The notes beneath the pieces were generated by a model. It was given only the letters and a program-made list of their open reading frames with translations, ran no database searches and was not told where the DNA came from. A stretch of 58,003 nt of DNA from a virus. Numbering within the stretch: the first letter of the stretch is position 1; the number at the start of each line of letters is the position of its first letter. The stretch lies in the IMG/VR virus record IMGVR_UViG_3300012988_000004, positions 1 through 58,003 of that record; one strand, 5' to 3'. Position numbers and translations under genes: made by a program. Shown in pieces: positions 32,455 through 40,013 of this stretch.

Positions 32455-33113
32455 TATTTAAAATGTTCCTTGCGAAACATTGGTTTATCTGCTATGCAAT
32501 AACGCACTTTATAGGCATCAGTTGGCTCATGGCCATTCAGATATATCGCTGCTGCCATGCAACTCTCATCATTCCTGTGGCCGTTTATAAGCTCGCTGGA
32601 GGCTTCATATTGGCTTCCGAACATTCCGCGAAGTTCTGATTGCTTCCATATTTGAAATATCTTCTGTGTCAATTCAAAGTCGAAATCGAAGTAATACATT
32701 GACCCTCCCACAAGTCTCCAATCTTTCTCCACCATCTCTTCTTTTTCGATATTGAAGTATTTCCGAGCTTTTTCCGAGATTAATCCGACAAGTTTGTTGT
32801 CATCCTTGATTGCCACCATTCGGAATTTGAATAGGTCGTCAATCTTGTCGGCAAGTATCATGGCAGGATCGAGCCAAATGATTTTTGTGAATCCATTCTT
32901 CCTTGCCTGCTCAATTGCATGAACTTTCAAGCCGTAAAGCGATATGTGGAAAGGGCGCGCGCCATCAGGCAATGTGTTGGTGTAGAAAAGTAAGTTCGCA
33001 TCTGGATAAATTGCTAGTATGGACTGCTTTAATCTTTCTTGTTGTTCCAAATAGCGATCATCACCATAATTGAACTTGCCGAAAGCCTGGCATACGAAAC
33101 AAACGTCATTCAT
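32454..33113 (-). CDS. glycosyltransferase-like protein
   Basis: Started at ATG 33113 the protein has 219 residues (MNDVCFVCQAFGKFNYGDDR). The middle 'GLKVHAIEQARKNGFTKIIW' followed by 'LDPAMIL' is the GT8/GT-A region where a D-x-D usually lies; here it reads D-P-A, so metal binding may be altered. 'RLVGGSMYYFDF' and 'GHRNDESCMAAAIYLNGHEP' resemble later GT8 motifs. An upstream ATG at 33167 would add 18 residues but overlap the preceding gene by 62 bases. Confidence 0.55.
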   Translation of the reverse strand: MNDVCFVCQAFGKFNYGDDRYLEQQERLKQSILAIYPDANLLFYTNTLPDGARPFHISLYGLKVHAIEQARKNGFTKIIWLDPAMILADKIDDLFKFRMVAIKDDNKLVGLISEKARKYFNIEKEEMVEKDWRLVGGSMYYFDFDFELTQKIFQIWKQSELRGMFGSQYEASSELINGHRNDESCMAAAIYLNGHEPTDAYKVRYCIADKPMFRKEHFK

Positions 33114-33321
33114 GATTGTAAATATTTTCTGCTTCCATAATATTATTGGCCTTATGCCATGTTCCATCTTTTTTTAGACAGATTAAATAATCAACACATT
33201 GTATATTTTGAAAAACTAATTTAGCATCAAAAAATGAATTGACTCCAATAACAAATTTATCGTCAGAACTTATGACCGTAGCCATTTTAAAGTTTTTTCC
33301 GTAAAAAGGAATTGCATTCAT
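33106..33321 (-). CDS. hypothetical protein, 71 aa
   Basis: Small mixed alpha/beta protein (MNAIPFYGKNFKMATVISSD...). It is coupled by a 4-base overlap to the upstream glycosyltransferase gene and by an 8-base overlap to the next. No family was recognised. Confidence 0.55.
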   Translation of the reverse strand: MNAIPFYGKNFKMATVISSDDKFVIGVNSFFDAKLVFQNIQCVDYLICLKKDGTWHKANNIMEAENIYNHE

Positions 33322-34121
33322 TGTAGTGCGTTTTTAAATTGTTCCGTATAGTCAGCAAACCATGTATGGTCATCGTGAGGGAAAACTGATGCCAGCATTC
33401 GCATGACCTTCATAAAGGTTTCGTCATTAGAATATATATCGTGAGGCAGGTGGCAGTCAATTGGATTAGGGTGGTAAGTAGCCCACGCACTCCTGTCAAT
33501 TCTTCCAATCGGGTATCCATTCGTAAGAACGCCACGATGAACAAATTCTTTTTCAAATTGTACTTCATTTATTCTTTTGGTTATTAGTCTCTGATCTGTG
33601 CACCATCTTTCAATTTGATTTCCGTTTTCGCGCGCATCTGGCATGTCGTCCAAGTCTCTCTTTATTAATTCGAGTGCATTATTAGTATAGATTCCCATTA
33701 CCTCTCTCCATCGTTCCGCCATCATTCCAATGTAGCATATCGGGATCTGTTGGTATCCTGTTAAGTCGTGACCCCAAACAGTTATTTTTTTTGGATCAAA
33801 TTTCCAATAATCACTCAAGGCCATCATGTCTGCATCGCCAGTCATAATATAATCACCATTTCCAGTAAAGCAGGCAGCATAAAGTCTTGAAACTTGTGCG
33901 ATTGTGTCAGAGCGATAGTTTTCAATATTAACAAAAGGAATTCCTTGCACATTAAAATTTTTAATTGCTTGTGCCACCACAAACATTGTGTCCAATGATC
34001 CTTTGCAGTTCTGCAAAACCATCACATCCCATCCTATTCTTTTCCATGACCATACAACCAATGGAAGAGTGAATTGGTAAATTGGATTCTCGTTAATTGA
34101 AAGGACGATTACTTTTCTCAT
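33318..34121 (-). CDS. glycosyltransferase (GT-A fold)
   Basis: The 267-residue protein starts 'MRKVIVLSINENPIYQFTLP' and has a clear D-x-D at 96-98 in 'YIMTGDADMMAL'. An acceptor-region signature 'RWCTDQRLITKRINE' and His-rich C-terminal segments follow (FPHDDHTWF). The 'GDADM' motif and the W-rich strand before it place it with GT-A enzymes of unknown substrate. It is probably cotranscribed with the other cassette genes. Confidence 0.65.
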   Translation of the reverse strand: MRKVIVLSINENPIYQFTLPLVVWSWKRIGWDVMVLQNCKGSLDTMFVVAQAIKNFNVQGIPFVNIENYRSDTIAQVSRLYAACFTGNGDYIMTGDADMMALSDYWKFDPKKITVWGHDLTGYQQIPICYIGMMAERWREVMGIYTNNALELIKRDLDDMPDARENGNQIERWCTDQRLITKRINEVQFEKEFVHRGVLTNGYPIGRIDRSAWATYHPNPIDCHLPHDIYSNDETFMKVMRMLASVFPHDDHTWFADYTEQFKNALQ

Positions 34122-34267
34122 TTTTGTTTCTTTTCAAGATCATCTATTCTTTCAAGCAGCATAAATATCATTTCCATTAAATAAGCAGTCGTAGTAGGAT
34201 ATTCGTGCTTTGATTTAGCCTTTAATCTAGCTGTATTAAAGAATATTTGTTTTTCCTCGAATGTCAT
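34118..34267 (-). CDS. small helical protein, 49 aa
   Basis: The frame MTFEEKQIFFNTARLKAKSK continues to a Lys-rich end. It is locked between two glycosyltransferase genes by ATGA overlaps on both sides (34264-34267 and 34118-34121). A single amphipathic helical hairpin is likely. Function unknown. Confidence 0.6.
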   Translation of the reverse strand: MTFEEKQIFFNTARLKAKSKHEYPTTTAYLMEMIFMLLERIDDLEKKQK

Positions 34268-35061
34268 AACCACCACCAGAATAGTTTAGGAAATTGTTTT
34301 TCTATCGCCTCGAACTTGCTTGGTTCTTTCTCAAATCTTATAAAGAAGCGAATTGTTTCCATCTCGTTCATACCCGGACTCCCAATAAATTGTGAGCACA
34401 AGTTAGATTCCCATAGCATTGGACGTACTTGTGGAAGTGGCGCTTGAGAGTATGAATCTGGAATTTCTTCGCCCAATGGTCCTCCAGACCAAAGTAAATC
34501 GTCCTTAATTCGCGGTAGAACCTTTGTATTCATCCAAACCTGATCTGATCCATGCTGAGATAAATCTAATCCACTAATCATTTGTTCCCAACTATTCACT
34601 TCCATGCAGGATCTAAACCATGCACAGTCAAACGAAACCATGCCACCCATCAATCCAGAATGTGCTCTATTGTCGAGTATGGCATGGCACTTCTTTGGGC
34701 TTTCCAGCCACTTTTGAACTACTAAGGCTTCCCGGTAGCTGCTGAGTGCATCTGCGTCCCTGCACAAAATATGAGTTACATTCTGGTCGAAGATTGGCTT
34801 CATCCTACGGAGCATTCCTTCACATCGCTTTGGCTTGTTTTCTTCGTTGACACTAATACTTAAGTTATTGTTAGCAACCAACCAATCGAATAGTCCCTGA
34901 AATTCTGAGTAAAGATCGCGCGATATTTCAAGATGAGTCTGCCAATCGGGGAACACAAATGAGTTCATCCTACAATTCCAGTACATTCCCCTTATGTAGA
35001 AAAGTTTCTCGAAGTTCTGTGTGCCTTCGGAGTTAAACAGGGAATAACATATTTTCTTCAT
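34264..35061 (-). CDS. glycosyltransferase-like protein
   Basis: The 265-residue protein has a metal-site-like 'HILCRDADAL' (98-105), a Gly-rich 'HSGLMGGMVSFDCAWF', and 'QHGSDQVWMNTKVLPRIKDD', a combination seen in sugar-transferase-like proteins with a GT-A fold. It ends in an aromatic tail (FWWWL). Substrate unknown. Confidence 0.58.
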   Translation of the reverse strand: MKKICYSLFNSEGTQNFEKLFYIRGMYWNCRMNSFVFPDWQTHLEISRDLYSEFQGLFDWLVANNNLSISVNEENKPKRCEGMLRRMKPIFDQNVTHILCRDADALSSYREALVVQKWLESPKKCHAILDNRAHSGLMGGMVSFDCAWFRSCMEVNSWEQMISGLDLSQHGSDQVWMNTKVLPRIKDDLLWSGGPLGEEIPDSYSQAPLPQVRPMLWESNLCSQFIGSPGMNEMETIRFFIRFEKEPSKFEAIEKQFPKLFWWWL

Positions 35062-35588
35062 AAAGCGTATAGTGAATGACCTTTTATTAAGGTATTGTTA
35101 ATAATAGCGTTTCTAATAGTTTTTTCAGATGCTCGAAAATATTTAGAGCATTCTTTTTTGGATACAAATTCAATCAATGAGCAATCCTGAATAGCAATAA
35201 TGGCATGACGATGTTTTGTGAATCCATTCTCTATTGAATGATTTGTATTTTCTTTTGGAGTTGTCCATTCTAATTCACTTGCACGACAATCCTTTTTATT
35301 ACCTTTTTTATGATTGACTTCTTTTTTGTTTTCGGGGTTTGGTATAAAATGTTCAGCTACAAGTCGGTGCAATAGAAATCTTTTTTCTACCTGTTCCACT
35401 TTAAGCATTACTGACAAATATCCATTCTTATAATGAGCAGTCGCTTTTTTCAATTTACTCTTGCAGAATTTGAATGATCCATAAAAAGGAACAAATCGAT
35501 CAATACTCCTAACTCTTCCAAGATCAGAAATCTCATAATGATTTTCATAACCTACGATTGGTTTCCATCTTTCAATTATTTCACTCAT
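35058..35588 (-). CDS. HNH homing endonuclease (NUMOD4-HNH-NUMOD1)
   Basis: Residues 5-30 are NUMOD4 (RWKPIVGYENHYEISDLGRV). Residues 70-112 are an HNH_3 nuclease (RLVAEHFIPNP, EVNHKKGNKKDCRASELEW, TTPKENTNHS). The C-terminus is a NUMOD1-like DNA-binding helix (SKKECSKYFRASEKTIRNAI). It is a free-standing homing endonuclease. It joins both glycosyltransferase neighbours by 4-base ATGA overlaps, so it has become part of the operon. Confidence 0.85.
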   Translation of the reverse strand: MSEIIERWKPIVGYENHYEISDLGRVRSIDRFVPFYGSFKFCKSKLKKATAHYKNGYLSVMLKVEQVEKRFLLHRLVAEHFIPNPENKKEVNHKKGNKKDCRASELEWTTPKENTNHSIENGFTKHRHAIIAIQDCSLIEFVSKKECSKYFRASEKTIRNAIINNTLIKGHSLYAL

Positions 35589-36166
35589 AATTCATGCTTG
35601 GGGTTACCGGCATAATAATAATAGATAATTTCTGGAATTGGATATTCCGTTTTAAGAACTCCTGCTTTTTGTAAAGCAATACTGTATTGACCATCCTCTC
35701 CCACTGTAATATCAGGATATTTTATGTCTTTGACTTTATCTAATCTCAAAAAATTAAGATGGTTTGGATTTCGATAGAACATTTGCGCATCCTGATACCA
35801 ATGATCATATTTCAATGAATGGTGAAATGGATTGTTCTTTTTACCATTCTCATAATATTGCCCAAACAATTCACCGCAATCTAATCCACTTTCAGCAACC
35901 TCAAGTCCTCGCTTAATGTAAGTTGGCCCCGGAAGATCGTCATCATCATGGAAGGCAATGTATTCGCATTTTCTTTCGACTGCCATCTGAATAAGGAAAT
36001 TCCTTTTTGCTCCAGTAGTCCACTCTTTATTATCGCGATGCCAAATAAAACAAACATCTTTTCCTTCAGGATCAACTTCATTCATTTGCTTGGTGAGTTC
36101 ACCTGTCAATCTGTTAAAAAGATCAACTCGCTCATCAAGGGTTGGGATTAAAATTCCTAATTTCAT
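35585..36166 (-). CDS. glycosyltransferase family 2
   Basis: The 193-residue protein starts 'MKLGILIPTLDERVDLFNRL', a GT2 N-terminus, and has 'IAFHDDDDLPGPTYIKRG' with the D-x-D at 74-77, then 'VGEDGQYSIALQKAG' as the acceptor-binding ED region. All three marks are standard GT2. The protein is short, consisting of just the catalytic domain. Confidence 0.72.
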   Translation of the reverse strand: MKLGILIPTLDERVDLFNRLTGELTKQMNEVDPEGKDVCFIWHRDNKEWTTGAKRNFLIQMAVERKCEYIAFHDDDDLPGPTYIKRGLEVAESGLDCGELFGQYYENGKKNNPFHHSLKYDHWYQDAQMFYRNPNHLNFLRLDKVKDIKYPDITVGEDGQYSIALQKAGVLKTEYPIPEIIYYYYAGNPKHEL

Positions 36167-36252
36167 TTTTTATTTTTTTGAAGTGATAGACAATAAAGCT
36201 GAATGATTGCTAAATAAATTCCTATGATAATCCAAAAATAAAATTCCTTCAT
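36163..36252 (-). CDS. single-pass membrane peptide, 29 aa
   Basis: MKEFYFWIIIGIYLAIIQLY is one transmembrane helix followed by a basic tail (LQKNKK). ATGA overlaps with both neighbours show that it is coupled into the glycosyltransferase operon. Function unknown. Confidence 0.6.
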   Translation of the reverse strand: MKEFYFWIIIGIYLAIIQLYCLSLQKNKK

Positions 36253-36965
36253 AAAAATTTTTGTAATTCAGTTCTTGCTTTTAAAATTTCGTGGCCGCTT
36301 GGCTCATCAAAATAACGCTTTAGTCTTTCGAAGTAAACTCTAACATCATGGTCTGTATGCAAAGAGTTCGCACGATAGGTCTCATCATTAGGAGCTGGGC
36401 TATTGGCCGGATGTTGATGCTTTGCCAATACCTGATCGAAATAATGATACTTTCCTCTCATCATTGCTACGTAGAAGCTCTCTGCATCGCAGGAGAACGA
36501 TTTGTAGGCAGGATGGTAAATATACGAGTCACGTTCGTAATACTCGCGTCCTATGACGCTCATGGTGCAAAGCTGATCGTGGGTATAACCATCCGAGAAA
36601 TGCAAATAGCAGTCGAGAGAACCGTTCCAAACGTCTTTTATGAGCTGCCTGATTACGTTGTCCCAGCCTGGCTGGATAAAGAAGAAGTCATCGCTCATGT
36701 TCACCAAAATGTCCCAATTTTCAGGCATGTGCCGGTTGATAGCGTCAACTTTAGTTTCGTGTGGTCCTGAGCAAACATCAATTTTTGGATTAGTGCGATA
36801 AAACTCTTTCATCTTATCCGAGTGCATTGTAAAATCGTCATCATCTATGCTCACCGAGATTATGTAGTTATCATCATGGATAGTGTTCATGATGTTGGAG
36901 ATGGCCTTCACAAAGTATTGAGGGCGATGGCGAGTGGCATATTTTATGAGTATGCGTTGGCTCAT
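36249..36965 (-). CDS. glycosyltransferase-like protein, paralogue of 29982
   Basis: The 238-residue protein contains 'SIDDDDFTM' (39-47) and 'VNMSDDFFFIQPGW' (88-101), matching the two acidic sites of the 29982 protein. The 'YHPAYKSFSCDAESFYVAMM' block is shared as well. This points to an old duplication within the cassette followed by separation over 6 kb. Confidence 0.65.
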   Translation of the reverse strand: MSQRILIKYATRHRPQYFVKAISNIMNTIHDDNYIISVSIDDDDFTMHSDKMKEFYRTNPKIDVCSGPHETKVDAINRHMPENWDILVNMSDDFFFIQPGWDNVIRQLIKDVWNGSLDCYLHFSDGYTHDQLCTMSVIGREYYERDSYIYHPAYKSFSCDAESFYVAMMRGKYHYFDQVLAKHQHPANSPAPNDETYRANSLHTDHDVRVYFERLKRYFDEPSGHEILKARTELQKFL

Positions 36966-36966
36966 A

Positions 36967-37116
36967 TCAATTATCGTGAAATCTTGTTTCCATTCCTAAA
37001 TTAATCCCGCATCTTTTGCAATGATAAAACTCATAGCTTATAGCCCAACATTTTTTGTCGCTTTTTTCAACCATCACTTTATTATGGCCGAATATTTTAC
37101 AAAGTAATTTTTTCAT
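36967..37116 (-). CDS. zinc-binding small protein (DUF1660-like), 49 aa
   Basis: From ATG 37116, coupled to the upstream stop by ATGA, the sequence is MKKLLCKIFGHNKVMVEKSD with a later 'YHCKRCGINLG'. The order Cys-x4-His ... Cys-x2-Cys is the pattern of DUF1660 prophage proteins, which are likely zinc binders of unknown function. A longer frame from 37182 would overlap the methyltransferase gene by 70 bases. Confidence 0.55.
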   Translation of the reverse strand: MKKLLCKIFGHNKVMVEKSDKKCWAISYEFYHCKRCGINLGMETRFHDN

Positions 37117-37667
37117 GGCTTTCGGAAAACCGCAGTAATCCACTTTGAATGATTTGGCTGCTTGAATAACTGTTTCTCCCATTCTGCCAAAAGTTCTTCT
37201 GCTTCTTTGGTGTAAGGGAAATCTTCCTGCCCAAAATTGTCTATGATGATATAGCCTCCTTGCCTGACTCGATCAAAAGAGTTTTGTAAGCATTCCAAGC
37301 GCCATGCTCCGTCAATTATGATGCAATCAAATTCATGTTGTTCTCCTTCAGCTTTCTTTAATTGTCTTGTGATTATGGATTCAAGTGTCGAAGTATAAAA
37401 TTTTGCTTTCGTAATGTAGTCTTCTTTTTCCTCCTCAAGATTTGCTCCCATCGCGCGTGCCCATGATGGATTGTTTTCTACGCTATAAATCATTAAGCAA
37501 TTGAGACGAAACCAAATAGTAGAGTAGCCACATCCAAATTCCATGATGACCCATCTGCTGATGTCCTGCTTCTTTAACCATTCCAAACAAGGAGTTGTAA
37601 ACCACGGTAAAATTAGACCGGATTCAGTGTCAATCGATTGCCACGGCATGTTTGCTCCGACAATCAT
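37113..37667 (-). CDS. class I SAM-dependent methyltransferase
   Basis: The 184-residue protein has motif I 'IMEFGCGYSTIWF' (41-53), an acidic 'YSVENNPSW' after strand 2, and 'FDCIIIDGAWRLECLQNSFD' with 'GGYIIIDNFG' as strands 4 and 5. It is a complete Rossmann methyltransferase. The acceptor is unknown. It is the first enzyme gene after the amphipathic small protein and one glycosyltransferase. Confidence 0.7.
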   Translation of the reverse strand: MIVGANMPWQSIDTESGLILPWFTTPCLEWLKKQDISRWVIMEFGCGYSTIWFRLNCLMIYSVENNPSWARAMGANLEEEKEDYITKAKFYTSTLESIITRQLKKAEGEQHEFDCIIIDGAWRLECLQNSFDRVRQGGYIIIDNFGQEDFPYTKEAEELLAEWEKQLFKQPNHSKWITAVFRKP

Positions 37668-37894
37668 GCAACCTTTTCCTTTTTGTCGGATTGCTTCTTA
37701 ATATCCTTTTCATTTTTTGAAGCATCAAAAAGAGAAGGTTCTTTTTTCTTTTTATTGGTAATCTCTTCGACTATTTCCTTAGTCTGTTCTTTAAGTTGAC
37801 TTTCGATAGCGCTGCGAACTACTGTCTGCTGCATTTGGAAATATGCGTCAATAAGTTCGCATAGTTCTACAAGTTTTTTTTCGGTCTTTGTCAT
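37664..37894 (-). CDS. charged helical protein, 76 aa
   Basis: Lys/Glu-rich protein (MTKTEKKLVELCELIDAYFQ...) with a coiled-coil N-terminal half and a disordered, Lys-rich tail (KKKKEPSLFDASKNEKDIKK). It overlaps the methyltransferase gene by 4 bases. No family was recognised. Confidence 0.55.
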   Translation of the reverse strand: MTKTEKKLVELCELIDAYFQMQQTVVRSAIESQLKEQTKEIVEEITNKKKKEPSLFDASKNEKDIKKQSDKKEKVA

Positions 37895-37913
37895 TTTGGT
37901 ATTGAATTAAGGT

Positions 37914-38099
37914 TTAAAGCACTTCTCCGTCTGCTAAATCTTCTGTCGCTTCACCGACATCATCAGCAGCAGATTGTAATAATTCTTTGGTTGCTTCCGG
38001 TTCTTCACCAGTGACAACATTAACTGCATCCTTAGCGATTGCAATGGGTGTTAAAGCAACCTTCACAACTGAACTAAACATTCCTCCTAAAAATCCCAT
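37914..38099 (-). CDS. small amphipathic/membrane-associated protein
   Basis: From ATG 38099 the 61-residue protein is MGFLGGMFSSVVKVALTPIA, then 'KDAVNVVTGEEPEATKELLQ' and an acidic helix. I recognise similar 'MGFLS...KDVVNVVTGEE' small proteins from other phages, where the function is also unknown. An ATG at 38150 would overlap the preceding gene by 47 bases and is less likely. Confidence 0.55.
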   Translation of the reverse strand: MGFLGGMFSSVVKVALTPIAIAKDAVNVVTGEEPEATKELLQSAADDVGEATEDLADGEVL

Positions 38100-38103
38100 A
38101 GTT

Positions 38104-38784
38104 TTATTTTTTAAAGTAGTTGTCGTAAAATTCGAAACTTTCTGCGTCAAGTGTCTCTTTTAAAAATCCATTGTCGAGATGGATGTAGCGCAGCTTCACG
38201 TAATCGTCATCGTGGATTCGGTGGCCTCCACCGTCAATAGTCTTGCCCTGGCCGTGTTTAATGCCTATGGAATACCATTTGTCCGGCATCCAGATCATCC
38301 GGTTAGGTATTGTCTTCCAAAGATGAAGATCGAGATAAGGTTCAAGGTCAACAGGCCATATGAAGTCCATATCAGGCTTAATGAAGGTGTTCATGGCGCT
38401 GGAGCGGTTGTGGTGCTCCATGATGTAGTAAGCCTTCAGTTCGATATGGTAGTACATAGTCTTGGCGGTACCAAAAAGATCAGGTCTGCCAAGTTTATCC
38501 CATTGCGCTAGCATTACTTGGAGATAATTTGGTGAGTACCAATCGTCCGATTCCATGAAGGCAATCAAATCAACTCCTTTGTTTCTGAAATAATTGTAGC
38601 CAGTACGATATCGAGGCGTAATGTCCACATCATTGTCCTTCGGAGGATATAAAACCAAGTGAACCTCCATATCAATATTAACCGGAGAATCTTTTTCCTG
38701 AGCATTGATCATTCGAAGGCAGTTCTCCAAAAATCTTGGGCGATCACCGCGATCGGGCACAACAATTCCTAATTTTAAGTCCAT
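38104..38784 (-). CDS. glycosyltransferase family 2
   Basis: The 226-residue protein starts 'MDLKLGIVVPDRGDRPRFLE', a GT2-type N-terminus, and carries 'LIAFMESDDWYSPNYLQVML' with the metal-site S-D-D at 79-81. The second half is rich in His, Trp and Asp (GGGHRIHDDDYVKLRY). First glycosyltransferase of the cassette. It overlaps the homing endonuclease gene by 10 bases. Confidence 0.7.
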   Translation of the reverse strand: MDLKLGIVVPDRGDRPRFLENCLRMINAQEKDSPVNIDMEVHLVLYPPKDNDVDITPRYRTGYNYFRNKGVDLIAFMESDDWYSPNYLQVMLAQWDKLGRPDLFGTAKTMYYHIELKAYYIMEHHNRSSAMNTFIKPDMDFIWPVDLEPYLDLHLWKTIPNRMIWMPDKWYSIGIKHGQGKTIDGGGHRIHDDDYVKLRYIHLDNGFLKETLDAESFEFYDNYFKK

Positions 38785-39350
38785 AAAAATCCTCCTGCTG
38801 TTTTTCTTTTTTTATTGATGCAATCACCTATGTGGTGCCTCTTTATGCCAGTTGATATTGCTGCTTTAGCTATAGAATCAAATGTCTTAATTAACTCACC
38901 TGTTATTTTTCTTTGAGTGGCTTGCGTTCTGTTAAAAATTCTTCCAGTAACAGATGGTTTTCTTTTAAGAACATCATAAGAGTGCTGAACATTCTCTGAT
39001 GGAGTTGTCCATTCAAGATTTTTGTAATAATTGTTCAATCTATCTCCATCCTTGTGATTAACATGCGGCTTGCTGAATTTATTTTCAACAAATACTTCCG
39101 CAACTATTCGATGAGTAGAAAATGTAGTCCTGATTAAATTTTTTGTGAGAATTATCAAATGATAACCCATCCGCAAAGTGAATTTCAAAATTCTTGGTTG
39201 AGTATTGCAAACTCCACCGTGATGTAAATTGAATGCCTTCGGATAACTTTTAAACCTACCAAAAGAACTTACTTGATAAAGCCCTTCATAATTTGGAATA
39301 TCTTTCCAAACCTCAACTTCTCCTTTTTCCGGTCTTATTCCTAGTTTCAT
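38775..39350 (-). CDS. HNH homing endonuclease (NUMOD4-HNH-NUMOD1)
   Basis: Residues 13-40 are NUMOD4 (EVWKDIPNYEGLYQVSSFGR). Residues 80-127 are an HNH_3 nuclease (RIVAEVFVENK, HVNHKDGDRLNNYYKNLEW, TTPSENVQHS). The C-terminal part is NUMOD1-like (FDSIAKAAISTGIKRHHIGD). The first residues 'MKLGI' match the usual start of the cassette's GT2 proteins, suggesting the element entered near the start codon of the glycosyltransferase gene now beginning at 38784. Confidence 0.85.
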   Translation of the reverse strand: MKLGIRPEKGEVEVWKDIPNYEGLYQVSSFGRFKSYPKAFNLHHGGVCNTQPRILKFTLRMGYHLIILTKNLIRTTFSTHRIVAEVFVENKFSKPHVNHKDGDRLNNYYKNLEWTTPSENVQHSYDVLKRKPSVTGRIFNRTQATQRKITGELIKTFDSIAKAAISTGIKRHHIGDCINKKRKTAGGFLWT

Positions 39351-39430
39351 ATTTTCATTTTAAAAAACCGCCCTACCTGATAGGCGGTATCATTCCTTTT
39401 AAAACTTTCTAAATTAAACCTAATCATCAT
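39347..39430 (-). CDS. possible leader peptide, 27 aa
   Basis: A 27-codon frame (MMIRFNLESFKRNDTAYQVG...) runs through the terminator hairpin at 39361-39388 and ends with a TGA overlapping the ATG of the HNH gene. The coupling suggests ribosomes could pass through the hairpin region and affect termination. It may equally be chance. Confidence 0.3.
   Translation of the reverse strand: MMIRFNLESFKRNDTAYQVGRFFKMKI
39361..39388 (-). terminator. rho-independent terminator before the glycosyltransferase cassette
   Basis: On the minus strand ACCGCC pairs with GGCGGT (6 bp, 10-base loop) and is followed by six T. It separates the terminase block from the cassette. Confidence 0.75.
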
Positions 39431-39467
39431 GTAAACTACTTTTTGAACGTGTTCAGGTAATTATCTT

Positions 39468-39671
39468 TTATCCGAAAACTTTTTCGATTTTGTCATACAG
39501 TTTCACAAGCTCCCTTCGCTCCTCAAGAGTGAGTGCATCATCGGTGGCCACCATCTTCAGAACTCCATCGGCCTGCTGATGCTTGTATTCTAGGTTCTCG
39601 TGCGCATCCAGTGAGTGAAAAACTTTTGCGTATTCTTCAAAGGATAGTTTTTTTGATGGTGTCTTTGCCAT
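39468..39671 (-). CDS. hypothetical protein, 67 aa
   Basis: Helical protein (MAKTPSKKLSFEEYAKVFHS...) with an acidic, amphipathic C-terminal helix pair (ALTLEERRELVKLYDKIEKV). It is followed, after about 80 bases, by the terminator, so it is the last gene of the terminase transcription unit. No family was recognised. Confidence 0.55.
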   Translation of the reverse strand: MAKTPSKKLSFEEYAKVFHSLDAHENLEYKHQQADGVLKMVATDDALTLEERRELVKLYDKIEKVFG

Positions 39672-39673
39672 GA

Positions 39674-40012
39674 TTATTTCTGATAAGTGCCTTGTACCCC
39701 ACGAAGTTTACGATCATCCGCACGTTTCTGAATCCACATCAATGCTTCATCCAGTTTTGTAATAACCATTGAAGTCTCGCGAGTCGCCATTGAGCCAACA
39801 TTAACGCTTTCCAAATATTGCTTGGCTGTTTGGATTAACGTCTCTGTGAAGAATCCTTCTTGTCGGAGAACTGTTTCATCTTCTTTGTTGCCTTTGCAGA
39901 AAACTATTTGTGTTCCGGCACCATCTTCGATGCCTTCATTTGTTACTTTGAAAGTAGGAACTTTATAAGTTGCTCCTTCAATTACTGTTTCGATTTGTCT
40001 TGGATTATTCAT
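39674..40012 (-). CDS. putative Acb2/Tad1-like nucleotide-sponge protein
   Basis: The 112-residue protein ends in a helical hairpin with the pattern 'RETSMVITKLDEALMWIQKR' then 'ADDRKLRGVQGTYQK', which I recognise from the Acb2/Tad1 hairpin family of phage proteins. Acb2 and Tad1 bind cyclic oligonucleotides and gcADPR and so block CBASS and Thoeris immunity. The N-terminal 50 residues are a beta region not found in minimal Acb2. Family assignment is by eye; ligand binding is an inference. Confidence 0.45.
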   Translation of the reverse strand: MNNPRQIETVIEGATYKVPTFKVTNEGIEDGAGTQIVFCKGNKEDETVLRQEGFFTETLIQTAKQYLESVNVGSMATRETSMVITKLDEALMWIQKRADDRKLRGVQGTYQK

Positions 40013-40013
40013 T

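Noticed and set aside
36348-36770. 140-codon plus-strand frame inside a glycosyltransferase-like gene
   Set aside because: Opposite-strand shadow of a protein with a paralogue elsewhere in the window.
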